Under the pieces are notes generated by a model. The model made no database searches and had not been told where the DNA came from. It worked only from the letters and a program-made list of their open reading frames with translations. DNA of 64,000 nt, taken from positions 124,001 to 188,000 of the forward strand of contig OY282385.1 in NCBI GenBank assembly GCA_958295935.1, given 5' to 3'. This stretch comes from an uncultured Dehalococcoidia bacterium. Its GTDB lineage: Bacteria > Chloroflexota > Dehalococcoidia > Lucifugimonadales > Lucifugimonadaceae. Made by a program: the position numbers and the translations under genes. Of the stretch, positions 9,122-17,883 are shown in pieces (position 1 is the first letter of the stretch; each line of letters begins with the position of its first letter).

Positions 9122-9937
9122 ATGGACAGATTCAAAGGAAAAGTGTTGTTGCTAACTGGATCGGCCGCCGCGGTCAGAGGCGAGCAGTTGGGATTCGGAG
9201 GCGAGACGGCTTGGCGGTTTCTCGAGGAAGGCGGGCAAGGCGTGATGCTGACGGACGTACAGGACGAGAAGGGCGAACGCGCTGCCAGCCAGATGCGGGC
9301 CGACGGCTACGATGCCCGCTACATGCGCCTCGACGTTACCGATGAGCATCAGTGGCAGGCCGTCGTAGACAGGACGGTAAGCGAGTTCGGCAGGCTGGAC
9401 GGCTTGGTAAACATAGCGGGCGCGATCGACCGCGGCACCATCTCGGAAACTTCCTCGGATCACTGGCAGCGGGTGATAGACGTCTCCTTGCGGCAGGTAT
9501 TTCTGGGAACCAGGACAGCCATCGCGCCGATGCGTCAGGCCGGCGGCGGGTCTATCGTAAACATCGCCTCCATGGTCGGACGTTCCTCATCGCTCTACGC
9601 CGCGGGATATTCGACCTCGCGCGCCGGCATGGTGCAGTTTGCCAAGGCTGCTGCGATCCAGTTGGGGAAGTACAACATCAGGGTCAACGCCATCCTGCCC
9701 GGCTGGACCAGAACGCCTTTCACTGAGTCGATATACCAGGACGATGCGCAGCGCCGCATTCGGGACGTGCGGGTGCCGCTGGGGCGCTGGGCGGAGCCTA
9801 AGGAGATAGCCGCGGCGATCCTGTTCCTGCTCTCGGACGACGCCAGCTACGTATCCGGCGCCGACCTGTTGGTCGACGGAGGAACCACCGCAGGAATGGC
9901 AGACCTCGGCCTGACCACAGATCACCTGAACGTGTAA
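9122..9937 (+). CDS. SDR family oxidoreductase, YxxxR variant
   Basis: A paralogue of the preceding SDR, 271 residues long, with the same enlarged nucleotide loop (TGSAAAVRGEQLGFGGETAW). The structural NNAG motif is NIAG here. The active-site Tyr163 is followed by STSR, so the catalytic Lys of YxxxK is replaced by Arg167. It keeps the C-terminal DGGTTAG segment. It lies 94 bp after its neighbour on the same strand and probably forms a transcription unit with it. Whether it is still an active dehydrogenase is uncertain, because the Lys normally lowers the Tyr pKa and binds the nicotinamide ribose. Confidence 0.85.
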   Translation: MDRFKGKVLLLTGSAAAVRGEQLGFGGETAWRFLEEGGQGVMLTDVQDEKGERAASQMRADGYDARYMRLDVTDEHQWQAVVDRTVSEFGRLDGLVNIAGAIDRGTISETSSDHWQRVIDVSLRQVFLGTRTAIAPMRQAGGGSIVNIASMVGRSSSLYAAGYSTSRAGMVQFAKAAAIQLGKYNIRVNAILPGWTRTPFTESIYQDDAQRRIRDVRVPLGRWAEPKEIAAAILFLLSDDASYVSGADLLVDGGTTAGMADLGLTTDHLNV

Positions 9938-10119
9938 GGAAACGCATCGCAGCGGGCGGACCCGATCATCCGGAAAGCCCGGGAACATCGGCCGCCAGCG
10001 CCGCGTTCCTTTGCACTTATATCGGTCGGATGAGCAACAAAAACGGTCGCCCATCCTCTTCTGTCGCCCAGCGCCCAGCACGGGCGGCCAAAGCGCTTTC
10101 CACAACTTGAGGCCTGTCT

Positions 10120-10136
10120 ACTCTACTTTGTAGAGT
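10120..10136. repeat. Inverted repeat ACTCTAC-TTT-GTAGAGT, possible operator
   Basis: A perfect seven-base inverted repeat with a three-base spacer lies 48 bp upstream of the coiled-coil gene starting at 10185. TTGAGG and TATCCT elements nearby could form a weak promoter around it. It could be an operator or a short RNA hairpin. There is no T-run, so it is not a clear terminator. Confidence 0.4.
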
Positions 10137-10184
10137 CGGTTTAGTCCCTGTATCCTTAGAGCATCGGTGACTCAGGAGGAAGAT

Positions 10185-10526
10185 ATGACAACAGTAGAAG
10201 AGCGGGTAGCGCGCTTGGAGGGTGGCTATGAACATCTAGCCACCAAAGCCGATCTTGCCAGTGCAGAAAGCCGTCTTTCCGAGCGCATATCGGGGCTGGA
10301 AATCAAGATCGCCGAGTTGGGCGCGCAGATGCTCTTGATAGCCCAGGCAGTCATAGTTCCGTCTGAAAGAAACGCCATGGGATTTGGGCGCGGACAGCAA
10401 GCCACCGGCTTCCCGGCGCCTCTACCCCAAATCTTGCAGAATTCCAGCGGGAATCATAATGAATGTCGCGCCCGTATCTACCAAAGCGTCAAACTACTGA
10501 AAGCGTCTCCCGGCGGGATATCCTAA
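10185..10526 (+). CDS. Small coiled-coil protein, possibly degraded at the C terminus
   Basis: The first 60 residues, starting MTTVEERVARLEGGYEHLA, form an amphipathic coiled coil with heptad spacing that ends in GAQMLLIAQAV. Proteins of this look usually continue into one C-terminal membrane helix. Here the helix is absent and the tail (PSERNAMGFGRGQQATG onward) is low in pattern, which suggests a frameshift or loss of the 3' end. The start has a strong AGGAGG six bases upstream. It faces the convergent methyltransferase gene 62 bp away. Function unknown. Confidence 0.5.
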   Translation: MTTVEERVARLEGGYEHLATKADLASAESRLSERISGLEIKIAELGAQMLLIAQAVIVPSERNAMGFGRGQQATGFPAPLPQILQNSSGNHNECRARIYQSVKLLKASPGGIS

Positions 10527-10588
10527 TCTCTATTGGCATGTTTAATCTTATTTCTGGCCAACCCTCTTCCGTCATCTCTAGCTTTCCA

Positions 10589-12268
10589 CTATACGCCCAT
10601 TCTCTTCTGCCGCCCTCGCTGGGCGCGGGGCGCGGGCGTGTATTGAGGCGGTAACTGGCGTGATGGCATGTCGATTCGTTGTCCGCCAACGATCTGCCCG
10701 GCGGTCAGTATCTGTATACGCGGGTACGTCCGGCCATCGTAATGGCACCTGTACGCTCCTGCTGAAATTGCCGCCTGCTCCATAGCACGCGTGGGTGTGC
10801 GAACTGCCACGAGTACGCCCAACGCCGCCTTCTCGTTCTGCACCGCGCCGATCAGATCTCGCACGTGAGACGGTCCGGTGGCGCCGCCCTTCACCGAAAT
10901 GATCACTTGCCGGTACTCGATAGCCTCGGCGCCGGACTTCTTCGGGTCCATCTCCGGAAAGGCCAGCACTCCGTCTACGCCTTGGTCTGCGCCCTTCTTG
11001 TTCTGCCCGCCTCGGGACGTGCCTCCCAGTTTGGCGACAGCCCAAAACTGGAACTGAAACTTGTCTCGCTCCGCAAGGGCGAGCGCTGCCGCCTCGTCCG
11101 CCGGTTCGCCGTCCACCTCGATGCCGTCCCTGAAATCTTCGGGGAACGTGGTCGCAAGTCGGTTGCGTATCAAGTCAACGGCGAGAAATGTAACGTCTAT
11201 GCCAATCCATTTGCGCCCCAGTTTGTGCGCCGCTGCCACTGCTGTGCCGCAACCGCAGAAGGGGTCGAGAATGACGTCGCCGGGGTTCGACGAGACCTGA
11301 ATGATGCGCTCCAGAAGCGCTTGGGGCTTCTGGGTAGGGTAGCCGAGTCGTTCTCTTGAACCTCCTACGCGGTGAATATCCGTCCAGATACTTTGCAAAG
11401 GTATTCCAGGCATTTCATCCAGATACACTTTTCGGCGAGGCATTCCAGTCCGGGTATAGACAAGTTTGCCGGCGCGTTCGAATTGCTCCATCTTCGAACG
11501 CGAAAATGCCCAGAATCGTCCTTTGTAGGGCATGACTGTTCGCCCGTCTGGACCGGTCCAGGGGTATTCCGTATCGCCGCCTGGTTTGGCCGCAGTCAAG
11601 TCAACACTCTGGTACCTTCGGCCCGTGCCTTCCTCGACGTGCCTGTAGTGAGAATCGACGTACTCCTGAGCGTAGTCTCCGTATTGTGTAGTCCACTTGG
11701 AATCTCTCGATTTTGAATAAAACAAAAGTGCATCATGGATCCTGCCGTAGTGTCTTGCCCCCTGGCCCACGTCTGAGTGCGCCGTCGTGCGCTTCCAGAT
11801 AATTTCATTCTTGAAGTTCACCGCGCCGAATACCGCATCCATCATCGCCTTCAGGTAATGGCTCGCGGTCGGGTCGCAATGCAAATAGATAGATCCTGTG
11901 GACTTCATAACGCGCCGAAGTTCGACCAGCCTTGGAGTCATCATGGTCAGATATGCCGTGCCGTCGTTGTACCCCAGAGCCTCGACGAAAGCTCCCAGCA
12001 TACGTCCTACTTCATCGCCCCTGGAGACGACCTCGTGAAAGATCTCGTGCGTGGTCGTGCCGGGCTTGCCCCAATGCCACGTATCCTCGAATGCCTGTAT
12101 CTGCGCCTCTGACTCCGTGCCCTTGGACTCCTTGAGTAGCACGGTGTAAGAGCGGTTGGAGTTGAAGGGCGGGTCCAGGTAGACGAGATCGACGCACTCC
12201 GGCGGGAAGTTGCGCAGTACAGTGAGGTTGTCGCCGTAGTAGAGGGTGTTGGGACTGAAGCTAGGCAT
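10589..12268 (-). CDS. Type beta DNA methyltransferase fused to a PD-(D/E)xK-like nuclease domain
   Basis: The N-terminal 400 residues are an amino (N4/N6) DNA methyltransferase of the beta order. The catalytic DPPF (residues 32-35) precedes the target-recognition region and the SAM motif DPFCGCGT near residue 338, and YPTQKPQALLERI is also present. A second domain begins near residue 410: GADQGVDGVLAF (about 425) followed by VIISVKGG (about 458), which has the D...(hydrophobic)-x-K spacing of Mrr-like PD-(D/E)xK nucleases. The tail RDLIGAVQNEKAALGVLV is characteristic of this fused family. It could be a one-protein restriction-modification enzyme or a methyltransferase with a vestigial nuclease domain. 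No separate restriction or specificity subunit is adjacent. It runs convergent to the coiled-coil gene. Confidence 0.85.
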   Translation of the reverse strand: MPSFSPNTLYYGDNLTVLRNFPPECVDLVYLDPPFNSNRSYTVLLKESKGTESEAQIQAFEDTWHWGKPGTTTHEIFHEVVSRGDEVGRMLGAFVEALGYNDGTAYLTMMTPRLVELRRVMKSTGSIYLHCDPTASHYLKAMMDAVFGAVNFKNEIIWKRTTAHSDVGQGARHYGRIHDALLFYSKSRDSKWTTQYGDYAQEYVDSHYRHVEEGTGRRYQSVDLTAAKPGGDTEYPWTGPDGRTVMPYKGRFWAFSRSKMEQFERAGKLVYTRTGMPRRKVYLDEMPGIPLQSIWTDIHRVGGSRERLGYPTQKPQALLERIIQVSSNPGDVILDPFCGCGTAVAAAHKLGRKWIGIDVTFLAVDLIRNRLATTFPEDFRDGIEVDGEPADEAAALALAERDKFQFQFWAVAKLGGTSRGGQNKKGADQGVDGVLAFPEMDPKKSGAEAIEYRQVIISVKGGATGPSHVRDLIGAVQNEKAALGVLVAVRTPTRAMEQAAISAGAYRCHYDGRTYPRIQILTAGQIVGGQRIDMPSRQLPPQYTPAPRAQRGRQKRMGV

Positions 12269-12282
12269 AGAGTCTGGCTTTT

Positions 12283-12321
12283 GCCGCCATCTCGTTTTGC
12301 ACTGCGCCGATCAGATCGCGG
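12283..12321 (-). pseudogene. Remnant of a second nuclease domain (RDLIGAVQNE scar) upstream of the methyltransferase
   Basis: Read on the minus strand this stretch encodes RDLIGAVQNEMAA, nearly the same as RDLIGAVQNEKAA inside the methyltransferase-nuclease gene. The DNA match to 10823-10861 is about 35 of 39 bases. The frame then drifts and stops just inside the methyltransferase start region. This is most simply a leftover of a homologous gene or a partial duplication, lying between the methyltransferase start and the stop of the next gene. Confidence 0.6.
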
Positions 12322-12343
12322 AGGTATGCGAGCGCTTATTGGC

Positions 12344-14908
12344 TCAATGCGGATGCCCATGCCCCGACTGCTTGCCGCGCACGTCGGCGATAGCCTGCTC
12401 GAACACCCTCTTTATGCTGGCGTGCCGCTCCGGCGTGTCCCGCGTCGCCAGCGTGTCGAGCCACTCCAGGCCGCCCTGCATCGTGGTGATCAGATACTCG
12501 CCCAGGTCGTGGGCGAACACGTCGCTGCCCTTCGCCTTCACGTACACGGGAGAGGTATGGGCCCCAAAGTTCACGGGCCACACGTGCCAGGCCCGATGCT
12601 TGCTGATGCACCGGGCCGCAAGCCACCCGCTTCCCGGCACCTCGACCTCTTCGCTAAGCCTGATGGACGTGGAGCCGCGAGGAGCGCTTTCCTGCGCAAT
12701 GATCCGCCCGTTGAAGACCACCTCGACGGCGTGCATCGGCATCGTGGAAATCGCGGCGGCCTCCACGTGCAGCCTGCCGCCGCCGGCCGGTACGTGGATC
12801 TCGGCGCCGGGCGCTCGCCCTTCCACGCTGAAGTCCAGCAGGGGGCCGGTTGAAGTGACGGTGCGGCCGGCTCGCACCGCCCGGGCCCACGCCTGGAAGG
12901 TGAAGTCATCATCGCCTATGTGGGCGTAGGTGCGAGAGCCGCCCACCGGCATACCGGCAGACATCTTGTCGGTGCCGCCGACCACGGCGACCCGGTAGCC
13001 GCAGTTCAGCAGCCGGTACCACTCGTGGATTCCAAAGGTGTCCATCGAGGCCGACCAGAAATCCCTGATCTCCAGCCCGTCCACCTTGCCCAGAATGACC
13101 TCGGCTATCACCTCCGAATGCGGATGAGGGAAGTGGGGGACGATAGCCGCGCCACCCTGTGCGCGTACCCGGTCGGCCCACTCGCTCATCGCAAGCTCCG
13201 TGGCATCCCCCACGTAGCCTTCCGTGGGCCCGCTGGTGCTCATCGGATAGATCGGCTGGCCCGTGGCCCCAAGCAGGCTTATGTGACCGAGGAAGTGCTG
13301 GCGGTTCTCCGACCCGACCCACACGAGCACCTCGTCCCGGCTCGACCCTGATAGGGCGCCGGTGTAGTCGGCTACGTTGGTAAACAGATCGCCCCACTGC
13401 GCGGCCAGCAGATTGATGATGTTCAGGTCTTCCGCGCCGGCCTCCAACCGGGCCGTCTCGGTACTGATGAAGTGCACGTGGGTATCCGCGGTGACCCAGC
13501 CCTCCGACCGCTTGTTCGCGATGCGCTCCAGGACTATCTCCAGCTCTCGCTGGCCCGGCATGATCTGCAGCTTCTGCCTTACGGGCAGGTACTCGAAGCC
13601 CTTTGAGACCTCGGCGTACACCTCGCCCACCGGCAGTTCTCCCTGGAACTCGCCGTCCACGTATGCGTACTGCGTTTGTCCCAGCTTCAGATCCGCCCCA
13701 TAGTCCTCGAACCAGTTGTCGTTCACCTCGTGGCGGTGTCCGTAGGGTGGAAGATAACGCCCGTCCGCAGAGCGGAAGTGGATTCGCGCAGGCGTGGGCT
13801 TGCCGGTCGATGCGTCGATGACGCGCCCATGCAGCCACGTTCTGGTCGGAGTCAACCTGCGTATGGTCACCGCTCCGTCGGGGCTAGCCGCCGATCCTGA
13901 GCGCAGCGCGTCTCCCACGTGTATGGGGCGCCCCCCGGCGGTCAGCGTGGCGTCCGGCGTCGCTGACATGTCCAGAGCAAGCTTCAGAGGAACGTCCGGA
14001 TCGAATTCGCCCCAGCCCTTCACCGGCTCGGAAAGCCAAACCTCCGGATCGAACTGCTCCACGAGGCGTTTTCTGGCTATCACCCCCAGGTCCACGTCCA
14101 ACGCAAGGTCTTCGACCTGCTCCGGCGGCCCTGCATCCGTCTCCACGGCGTAGGTTTCCAGCCTGCCCTGCCTCAGCGGGTGCTCGCTGCCGTTGAACAG
14201 CGTCAGCGCGCCTATGCCTATGGCCGCCGCGCCGGTCGGTTCGATGCGAACGGCCTTGAGCGGTCTCTCCGGGTGTGGATTGGGCAGCGCGTAGATAGAC
14301 CATGAGGCGGTCGGCGGGTTCATGGTGGGCATACTCTGACGCGGCGGGCTGAGCACGGGCACAATCGGCCCCACGGTGACGCCGGTCTGGAAGCGGCCCC
14401 ACATGTTTTCCGGGTAGGGGCCTCGCATTTCCAGAGCCGCGATATCCTGATGCTGTCGGGATACGAAACCGCTTTGAGACCGCACGTTCACCTGGTTCAC
14501 CTCGAACCGGCGACGCACGGTGACACCCTCTTCCCCGCCGTCCTCGTACACCATTACGTAGTCGGCCAGGCGTTCGCCCGGCGCGGTAACCACCGGGTTC
14601 ACGTAGTCGGAGGTCTGGCCGGCCACCGTACTACGGGCCCGCGAATCGCACAGGTGCGCGAATATCAGGTACGAGGCGGATCCCTCGACCGGAATAGTTG
14701 CAGCCTCTTCAGAGCCGTTAGCCCCGGCCACGAGGATGCCGCTTGCGTCGGCATCGGCCGGCCCAAGGTCGAACGGAACGCCCCAAAACCGCTGCTCCCC
14801 GCCTGGCAGCGCTGCAATGGCCTGAGCCGCTGCATCCTCCCACGGACTCGCATCAGACCGCGAATGGGTGTAGTGGTTGCCCACAGGAACCTGTCTGAAT
14901 TTGCTCAT
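12344..14908 (-). CDS. CehA/McbA-like metallohydrolase (PHP-type) with N-terminal accessory domains
   Basis: An 854-residue protein. Its C-terminal third holds a PHP-like metal site: ADTHVHF near residue 476, the VPHFPHPHSEV segment, and the VVGGTDKMSAG segment. This matches the CehA/McbA group of metallohydrolases, some of which hydrolyse carbamate pesticides. Before it is a carboxypeptidase-regulatory-like beta domain (LHGRVIDASTGKPTPARIHF). The N-terminal 300 residues are a beta-rich region I cannot assign. No signal peptide is visible. Its ATG overlaps the stop of the upstream MFS gene (ATGA), so carrier and hydrolase are coupled, suggesting uptake followed by hydrolysis of an organic ester or amide. 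The natural substrate is unknown. Confidence 0.8.
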   Translation of the reverse strand: MSKFRQVPVGNHYTHSRSDASPWEDAAAQAIAALPGGEQRFWGVPFDLGPADADASGILVAGANGSEEAATIPVEGSASYLIFAHLCDSRARSTVAGQTSDYVNPVVTAPGERLADYVMVYEDGGEEGVTVRRRFEVNQVNVRSQSGFVSRQHQDIAALEMRGPYPENMWGRFQTGVTVGPIVPVLSPPRQSMPTMNPPTASWSIYALPNPHPERPLKAVRIEPTGAAAIGIGALTLFNGSEHPLRQGRLETYAVETDAGPPEQVEDLALDVDLGVIARKRLVEQFDPEVWLSEPVKGWGEFDPDVPLKLALDMSATPDATLTAGGRPIHVGDALRSGSAASPDGAVTIRRLTPTRTWLHGRVIDASTGKPTPARIHFRSADGRYLPPYGHRHEVNDNWFEDYGADLKLGQTQYAYVDGEFQGELPVGEVYAEVSKGFEYLPVRQKLQIMPGQRELEIVLERIANKRSEGWVTADTHVHFISTETARLEAGAEDLNIINLLAAQWGDLFTNVADYTGALSGSSRDEVLVWVGSENRQHFLGHISLLGATGQPIYPMSTSGPTEGYVGDATELAMSEWADRVRAQGGAAIVPHFPHPHSEVIAEVILGKVDGLEIRDFWSASMDTFGIHEWYRLLNCGYRVAVVGGTDKMSAGMPVGGSRTYAHIGDDDFTFQAWARAVRAGRTVTSTGPLLDFSVEGRAPGAEIHVPAGGGRLHVEAAAISTMPMHAVEVVFNGRIIAQESAPRGSTSIRLSEEVEVPGSGWLAARCISKHRAWHVWPVNFGAHTSPVYVKAKGSDVFAHDLGEYLITTMQGGLEWLDTLATRDTPERHASIKRVFEQAIADVRGKQSGHGHPH

Positions 14909-16215
14909 GGCCGCCTCCTCACTGATGCCGCTTCAGCGCCGCGCTTCCCGGAGCGCGCTGCCGCGGGCTTTCTTGCGAACAACATGAACGCAGCGCCCGC
15001 CAGCATAACAATCATGAACACGTTGAAGGCTACCTGGTACTCGCCGGTTACGTCGAACACCCTTCCCGCAAAGACCGGGCCGAAGAAGGTCACCGGCACG
15101 AGCAGGAACTGGATCAACCCGTGAATCGTGGCGTACCTGCGTCTCCCGAAGTAGTCCCCGATTATCGCCATCGACACCGGTATCGTGGCCCCGTATCCAA
15201 TGCCGTAAACCCCTGCAAACAACCACAGACGGGAGGCGCTATCCGCTTCCGAGAGCAGCCAGATGCCCAGAGCCTGCAACAGGAACCCGCCTATCAGAGC
15301 GTAGTTCTTGGGAACGTAATCGCCCGCCAGTCCGAAGAGCAGCCGGCCAGCGATGCTGATGGCTACCGTCGTACCCAGAATGGAACTGGCGACTGCCAGA
15401 GAGAAATCCCTCACCTCGGTCAGGTAGTTCACCTGATGAATGACCACCGACGTCGACGCCATGTTCCGCGCTGCAAATCCTAGTACCAGCAACCAGAACG
15501 ACATGGTGATGAGCGCTTGCCGCACCGTCACGTCGGCATCCTGGCCCGCCGTCCTGAGCCGGGCGGAACGGCTCCCGGACGCAGCAGCGCCGCCGCTTTC
15601 GACTCGGCTCCCCGGATCGTCACCGTCCGGCAGGTACCCGTAATCCTCCGGGCGTTTGCGCAGAAGCGCGGACAGCGGCACGGATAGCGCGAGCACGCCC
15701 ACCCCCGCCGCAAACGCAGCGGTGCGCCACCCGTAGTCGTCGGCGAGCCACCCCAGCAGCGCCACGGTGCCGCCCGAAGCGCCCGCGCCGATGGTGTACA
15801 GCGCAAAGGCGCGGCCCCGCTTCCTGATGAACCACGCGTTTACCGCCGCACTGCGGGACGTAGAACCCGTGCTGTATCCCACCGACATCCAGCCGGCATA
15901 AAGCAGCAGAAACGCCGCGAACGCCGTTACGTGAACAGGGCCGGCGTTGAACCCGTTCAACCGGCTCATCGCCAGGAACCCAACGCCGACCATAGCGGCG
16001 CCGGCCATCGCCATCCTGCGGGGACCGAAGCGGTCTACCAGAGAACCGATTAGCGGGCCGAGTATTCCGCCCTCGAGCCGGGAGAGGGAAACCACCATCG
16101 CCCCGGCCGCGGCCGACCATCCGAACTCGCCCAGCAGGGCGGTGTAGAAGATCGGGAAGCCGTAGAACCATACCCCGGAGCCGTAGAAATTCTGGGCCCC
16201 GGCTGCTGCTACCAC
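14905..16215 (-). CDS. MFS transporter (OxlT/monocarboxylate-like)
   Basis: A 436-residue, 12-helix carrier related to the oxalate:formate antiporter and monocarboxylate branches of MFS. Visible features are the SLVDRFGPRRM loop between helices 2 and 3 and the central hydrophilic loop after the EDYGYLPDG segment. The earliest standard start is the GTG used here, but the frame stays open upstream and encodes PKIFFGWW directly before it, which is the usual N terminus in this family. No ATG, GTG, TTG or CTG occurs between that segment and the in-frame TAA, so the true start may be non-standard (ATA or ATC). The stop overlaps the metallohydrolase start. Confidence 0.82.
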   Translation of the reverse strand: MVAAAGAQNFYGSGVWFYGFPIFYTALLGEFGWSAAAGAMVVSLSRLEGGILGPLIGSLVDRFGPRRMAMAGAAMVGVGFLAMSRLNGFNAGPVHVTAFAAFLLLYAGWMSVGYSTGSTSRSAAVNAWFIRKRGRAFALYTIGAGASGGTVALLGWLADDYGWRTAAFAAGVGVLALSVPLSALLRKRPEDYGYLPDGDDPGSRVESGGAAASGSRSARLRTAGQDADVTVRQALITMSFWLLVLGFAARNMASTSVVIHQVNYLTEVRDFSLAVASSILGTTVAISIAGRLLFGLAGDYVPKNYALIGGFLLQALGIWLLSEADSASRLWLFAGVYGIGYGATIPVSMAIIGDYFGRRRYATIHGLIQFLLVPVTFFGPVFAGRVFDVTGEYQVAFNVFMIVMLAGAAFMLFARKPAAARSGKRGAEAASVRRRP

Positions 16216-16315
16216 CCACCAGCCGAAGAAGATCTTTGGCCTACGGGCGGGTATGGAGGCTACGATGCGGATAGGTCTCTGAAGTCCCTGGCCTATGCCA
16301 CCTCGAAGGCTTTAG

Positions 16316-16789
16316 TTAGCCCAGAGATGCCGCCTGTGCTTTGACCTCGTCGTAATCCGGCTCATTCGGGGGAGCGTCCGCCACCCAGGTCCAGCGTACA
16401 ACGCCGCCCTTGTCCACCACGAACACAGACCGCACCGCGGCATCGTAACCCGGCATACCGGCAAAGTCCTTGAACACTACGCCGTAGTCGTTGATCGCCG
16501 TGCGCGCGTAGTCGCTCAACACCGCGAAAGTCAGGCCGTGCTTGGCCGTGAACTCGCTGATCGCCCAACGCGGGTCCACGGAAATGCCTATGACCTCGGC
16601 GTCGGCCTTGTTCAGCTCGGCCAGCGAGTCCCGGAACGTGCACATCTCTGTGTCGCAAACGCCGGAGAAAACAGCCGGGAAAAAGGCGATCACCACGTTC
16701 TTGCCGGCATAATCCGACAGGCTCACCTTATCGCCCGCACCATCTACCAACGTGAATCCCGGCGCCTCTTGACCTGGTTGTACAGCCAT
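16316..16789 (-). CDS. Peroxiredoxin (AhpE/BCP-like)
   Basis: A 157-residue thiol peroxidase that reduces hydrogen peroxide and organic hydroperoxides. The peroxidatic Cys45 lies in FFPAVFSGVCDTEMC, and Cys50 is a possible resolving residue five positions later, as in BCP/PrxQ-type enzymes. It has the expected thioredoxin-fold strands and an RSVFVVDKGGVVRW segment. The start is well defined by AGGAG seven bases upstream. Peroxiredoxins are one of the families that sometimes use selenocysteine; this one has Cys. Confidence 0.92.
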   Translation of the reverse strand: MAVQPGQEAPGFTLVDGAGDKVSLSDYAGKNVVIAFFPAVFSGVCDTEMCTFRDSLAELNKADAEVIGISVDPRWAISEFTAKHGLTFAVLSDYARTAINDYGVVFKDFAGMPGYDAAVRSVFVVDKGGVVRWTWVADAPPNEPDYDEVKAQAASLG

Positions 16790-16983
16790 CTCACACTCCT
16801 TATATCAATCGCCTCGGCGGAAACTCTGCGCGTTCAATCGCCGCATTATGCCACTCGCCGCAGCGGGTGTCTCCGAAAGACCCTACGACGGAACGGCGCC
16901 GGCAGGCTCCGCCGTGCAACGGCGGCTGATATAGGATTGCCCCAACTTGTTCGCGCCGGCGCACGTTCCGACAGGCGGGAAGG

Positions 16984-17340
16984 ATGCAGAAGCTACTCTG
17001 TGGACGACCGACACTCATACTCGCGCTCGGATCTGCGGTTTTGATCGCCCTGGCAGCCTGCGGAGGGTCCGGACCTGCTCCTGAAATTGTTGGCCAACAG
17101 CTCAAGACAGGCCTGGTTAACTTGGATTACACGGTGTGGGTGGACTGCACTGTCCGCAACTCAGGCGCGGAAGGTGACGTTGAATTGACCGCGACTCTAG
17201 ATGGCGGGGGGTCTTGGAAGAAGCGAAAGACCTTGTACGTTGGTTCCGAGCAAGAGACCGCCCATCAATTTGAGTTTCGCGAACCCGAATTTCTTGCGGC
17301 AGACCGCTACGAATACCAGTGTGAGGCTCGGCCAAAGTAG
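16984..17340 (+). CDS. Small lipoprotein, extracellular FxLYD-like beta domain
   Basis: 118 residues with a hydrophobic signal ending in the lipobox ALAAC, so it is exported and lipid-anchored. The mature part (DYTVWVDCTVRNSGAEG onward) looks like a small beta-sandwich that holds two further cysteines (WVDC and YQC), probably a disulfide. Its arrangement resembles the two paralogous lipoproteins at 56525 and 57146. Function unknown. Confidence 0.75.
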   Translation: MQKLLCGRPTLILALGSAVLIALAACGGSGPAPEIVGQQLKTGLVNLDYTVWVDCTVRNSGAEGDVELTATLDGGGSWKKRKTLYVGSEQETAHQFEFREPEFLAADRYEYQCEARPK

Positions 17341-17385
17341 GCGGGGAAGTTACTGGGAAGTTGACTGAACAGGAGAGTAGGACCT

Positions 17386-17883
17386 GTGAGCAATTCAGGA
17401 AAAGTGATTGCCTGCTGTGCCAGGCAGGAACGGGGTATGCCCAAGTTTCCCCTCGACGAAGTGGAGGTGGGGAAACACGGCGTGGTCGGTGACTACCACG
17501 CCGGCGCCCTCGGCCAGCACGGCAGCAACGCCGGCAAGCCCAACAAACGGCAAGTCAGCGTGGTGGGCAAAGAGCTCTACGACAGCCTGGCGGAATCCCT
17601 GCAGGTGGAGATTCTGCCCGGCGCGTTCGGCGAGAACTTCCTCGTCGAAGGGCTGGGCGACCTCTCCGAACTCGCTGGCGGCGACGTGATCAGGATCGGC
17701 AACCGCGTCGCTGTTCGAGTTACCGAACAAAACGATCCGTGCTCCAACCTAGATTACATCCACAAGGGCGTGCTGAAGGCGTGCGTCGGTCGGCGCGGCG
17801 TGGTCGGATCCGTCATTTCCACCGGCAGCGTGAGACCCGGCGACGAGGTGTCTATCGAGGCCGGAGCGATGAGCGGCGAATGA
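17386..17883 (+). CDS. MOSC domain-containing protein
   Basis: A stand-alone MOSC (molybdenum-cofactor sulfurase C-terminal) domain of 165 residues. It shows GKHGVVGDYHAG near the N terminus, the VSVVGKELYD segment, GAFGENFLVEG, and the conserved cysteine in the EQNDPC motif. Stand-alone MOSC proteins are thought to carry or transfer sulfur or bind molybdenum cofactor-like ligands, but the role of this one is not known. It uses a GTG start with AGGAG about 12 bases upstream. Its stop overlaps the next ATG as ATGA. Confidence 0.88.
   Translation: MSNSGKVIACCARQERGMPKFPLDEVEVGKHGVVGDYHAGALGQHGSNAGKPNKRQVSVVGKELYDSLAESLQVEILPGAFGENFLVEGLGDLSELAGGDVIRIGNRVAVRVTEQNDPCSNLDYIHKGVLKACVGRRGVVGSVISTGSVRPGDEVSIEAGAMSGE

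Noticed and set aside
16650-16700. Selenocysteine in the peroxiredoxin
   Set aside because: The peroxidatic codon is TGC (Cys45) and the frame has no internal TGA.
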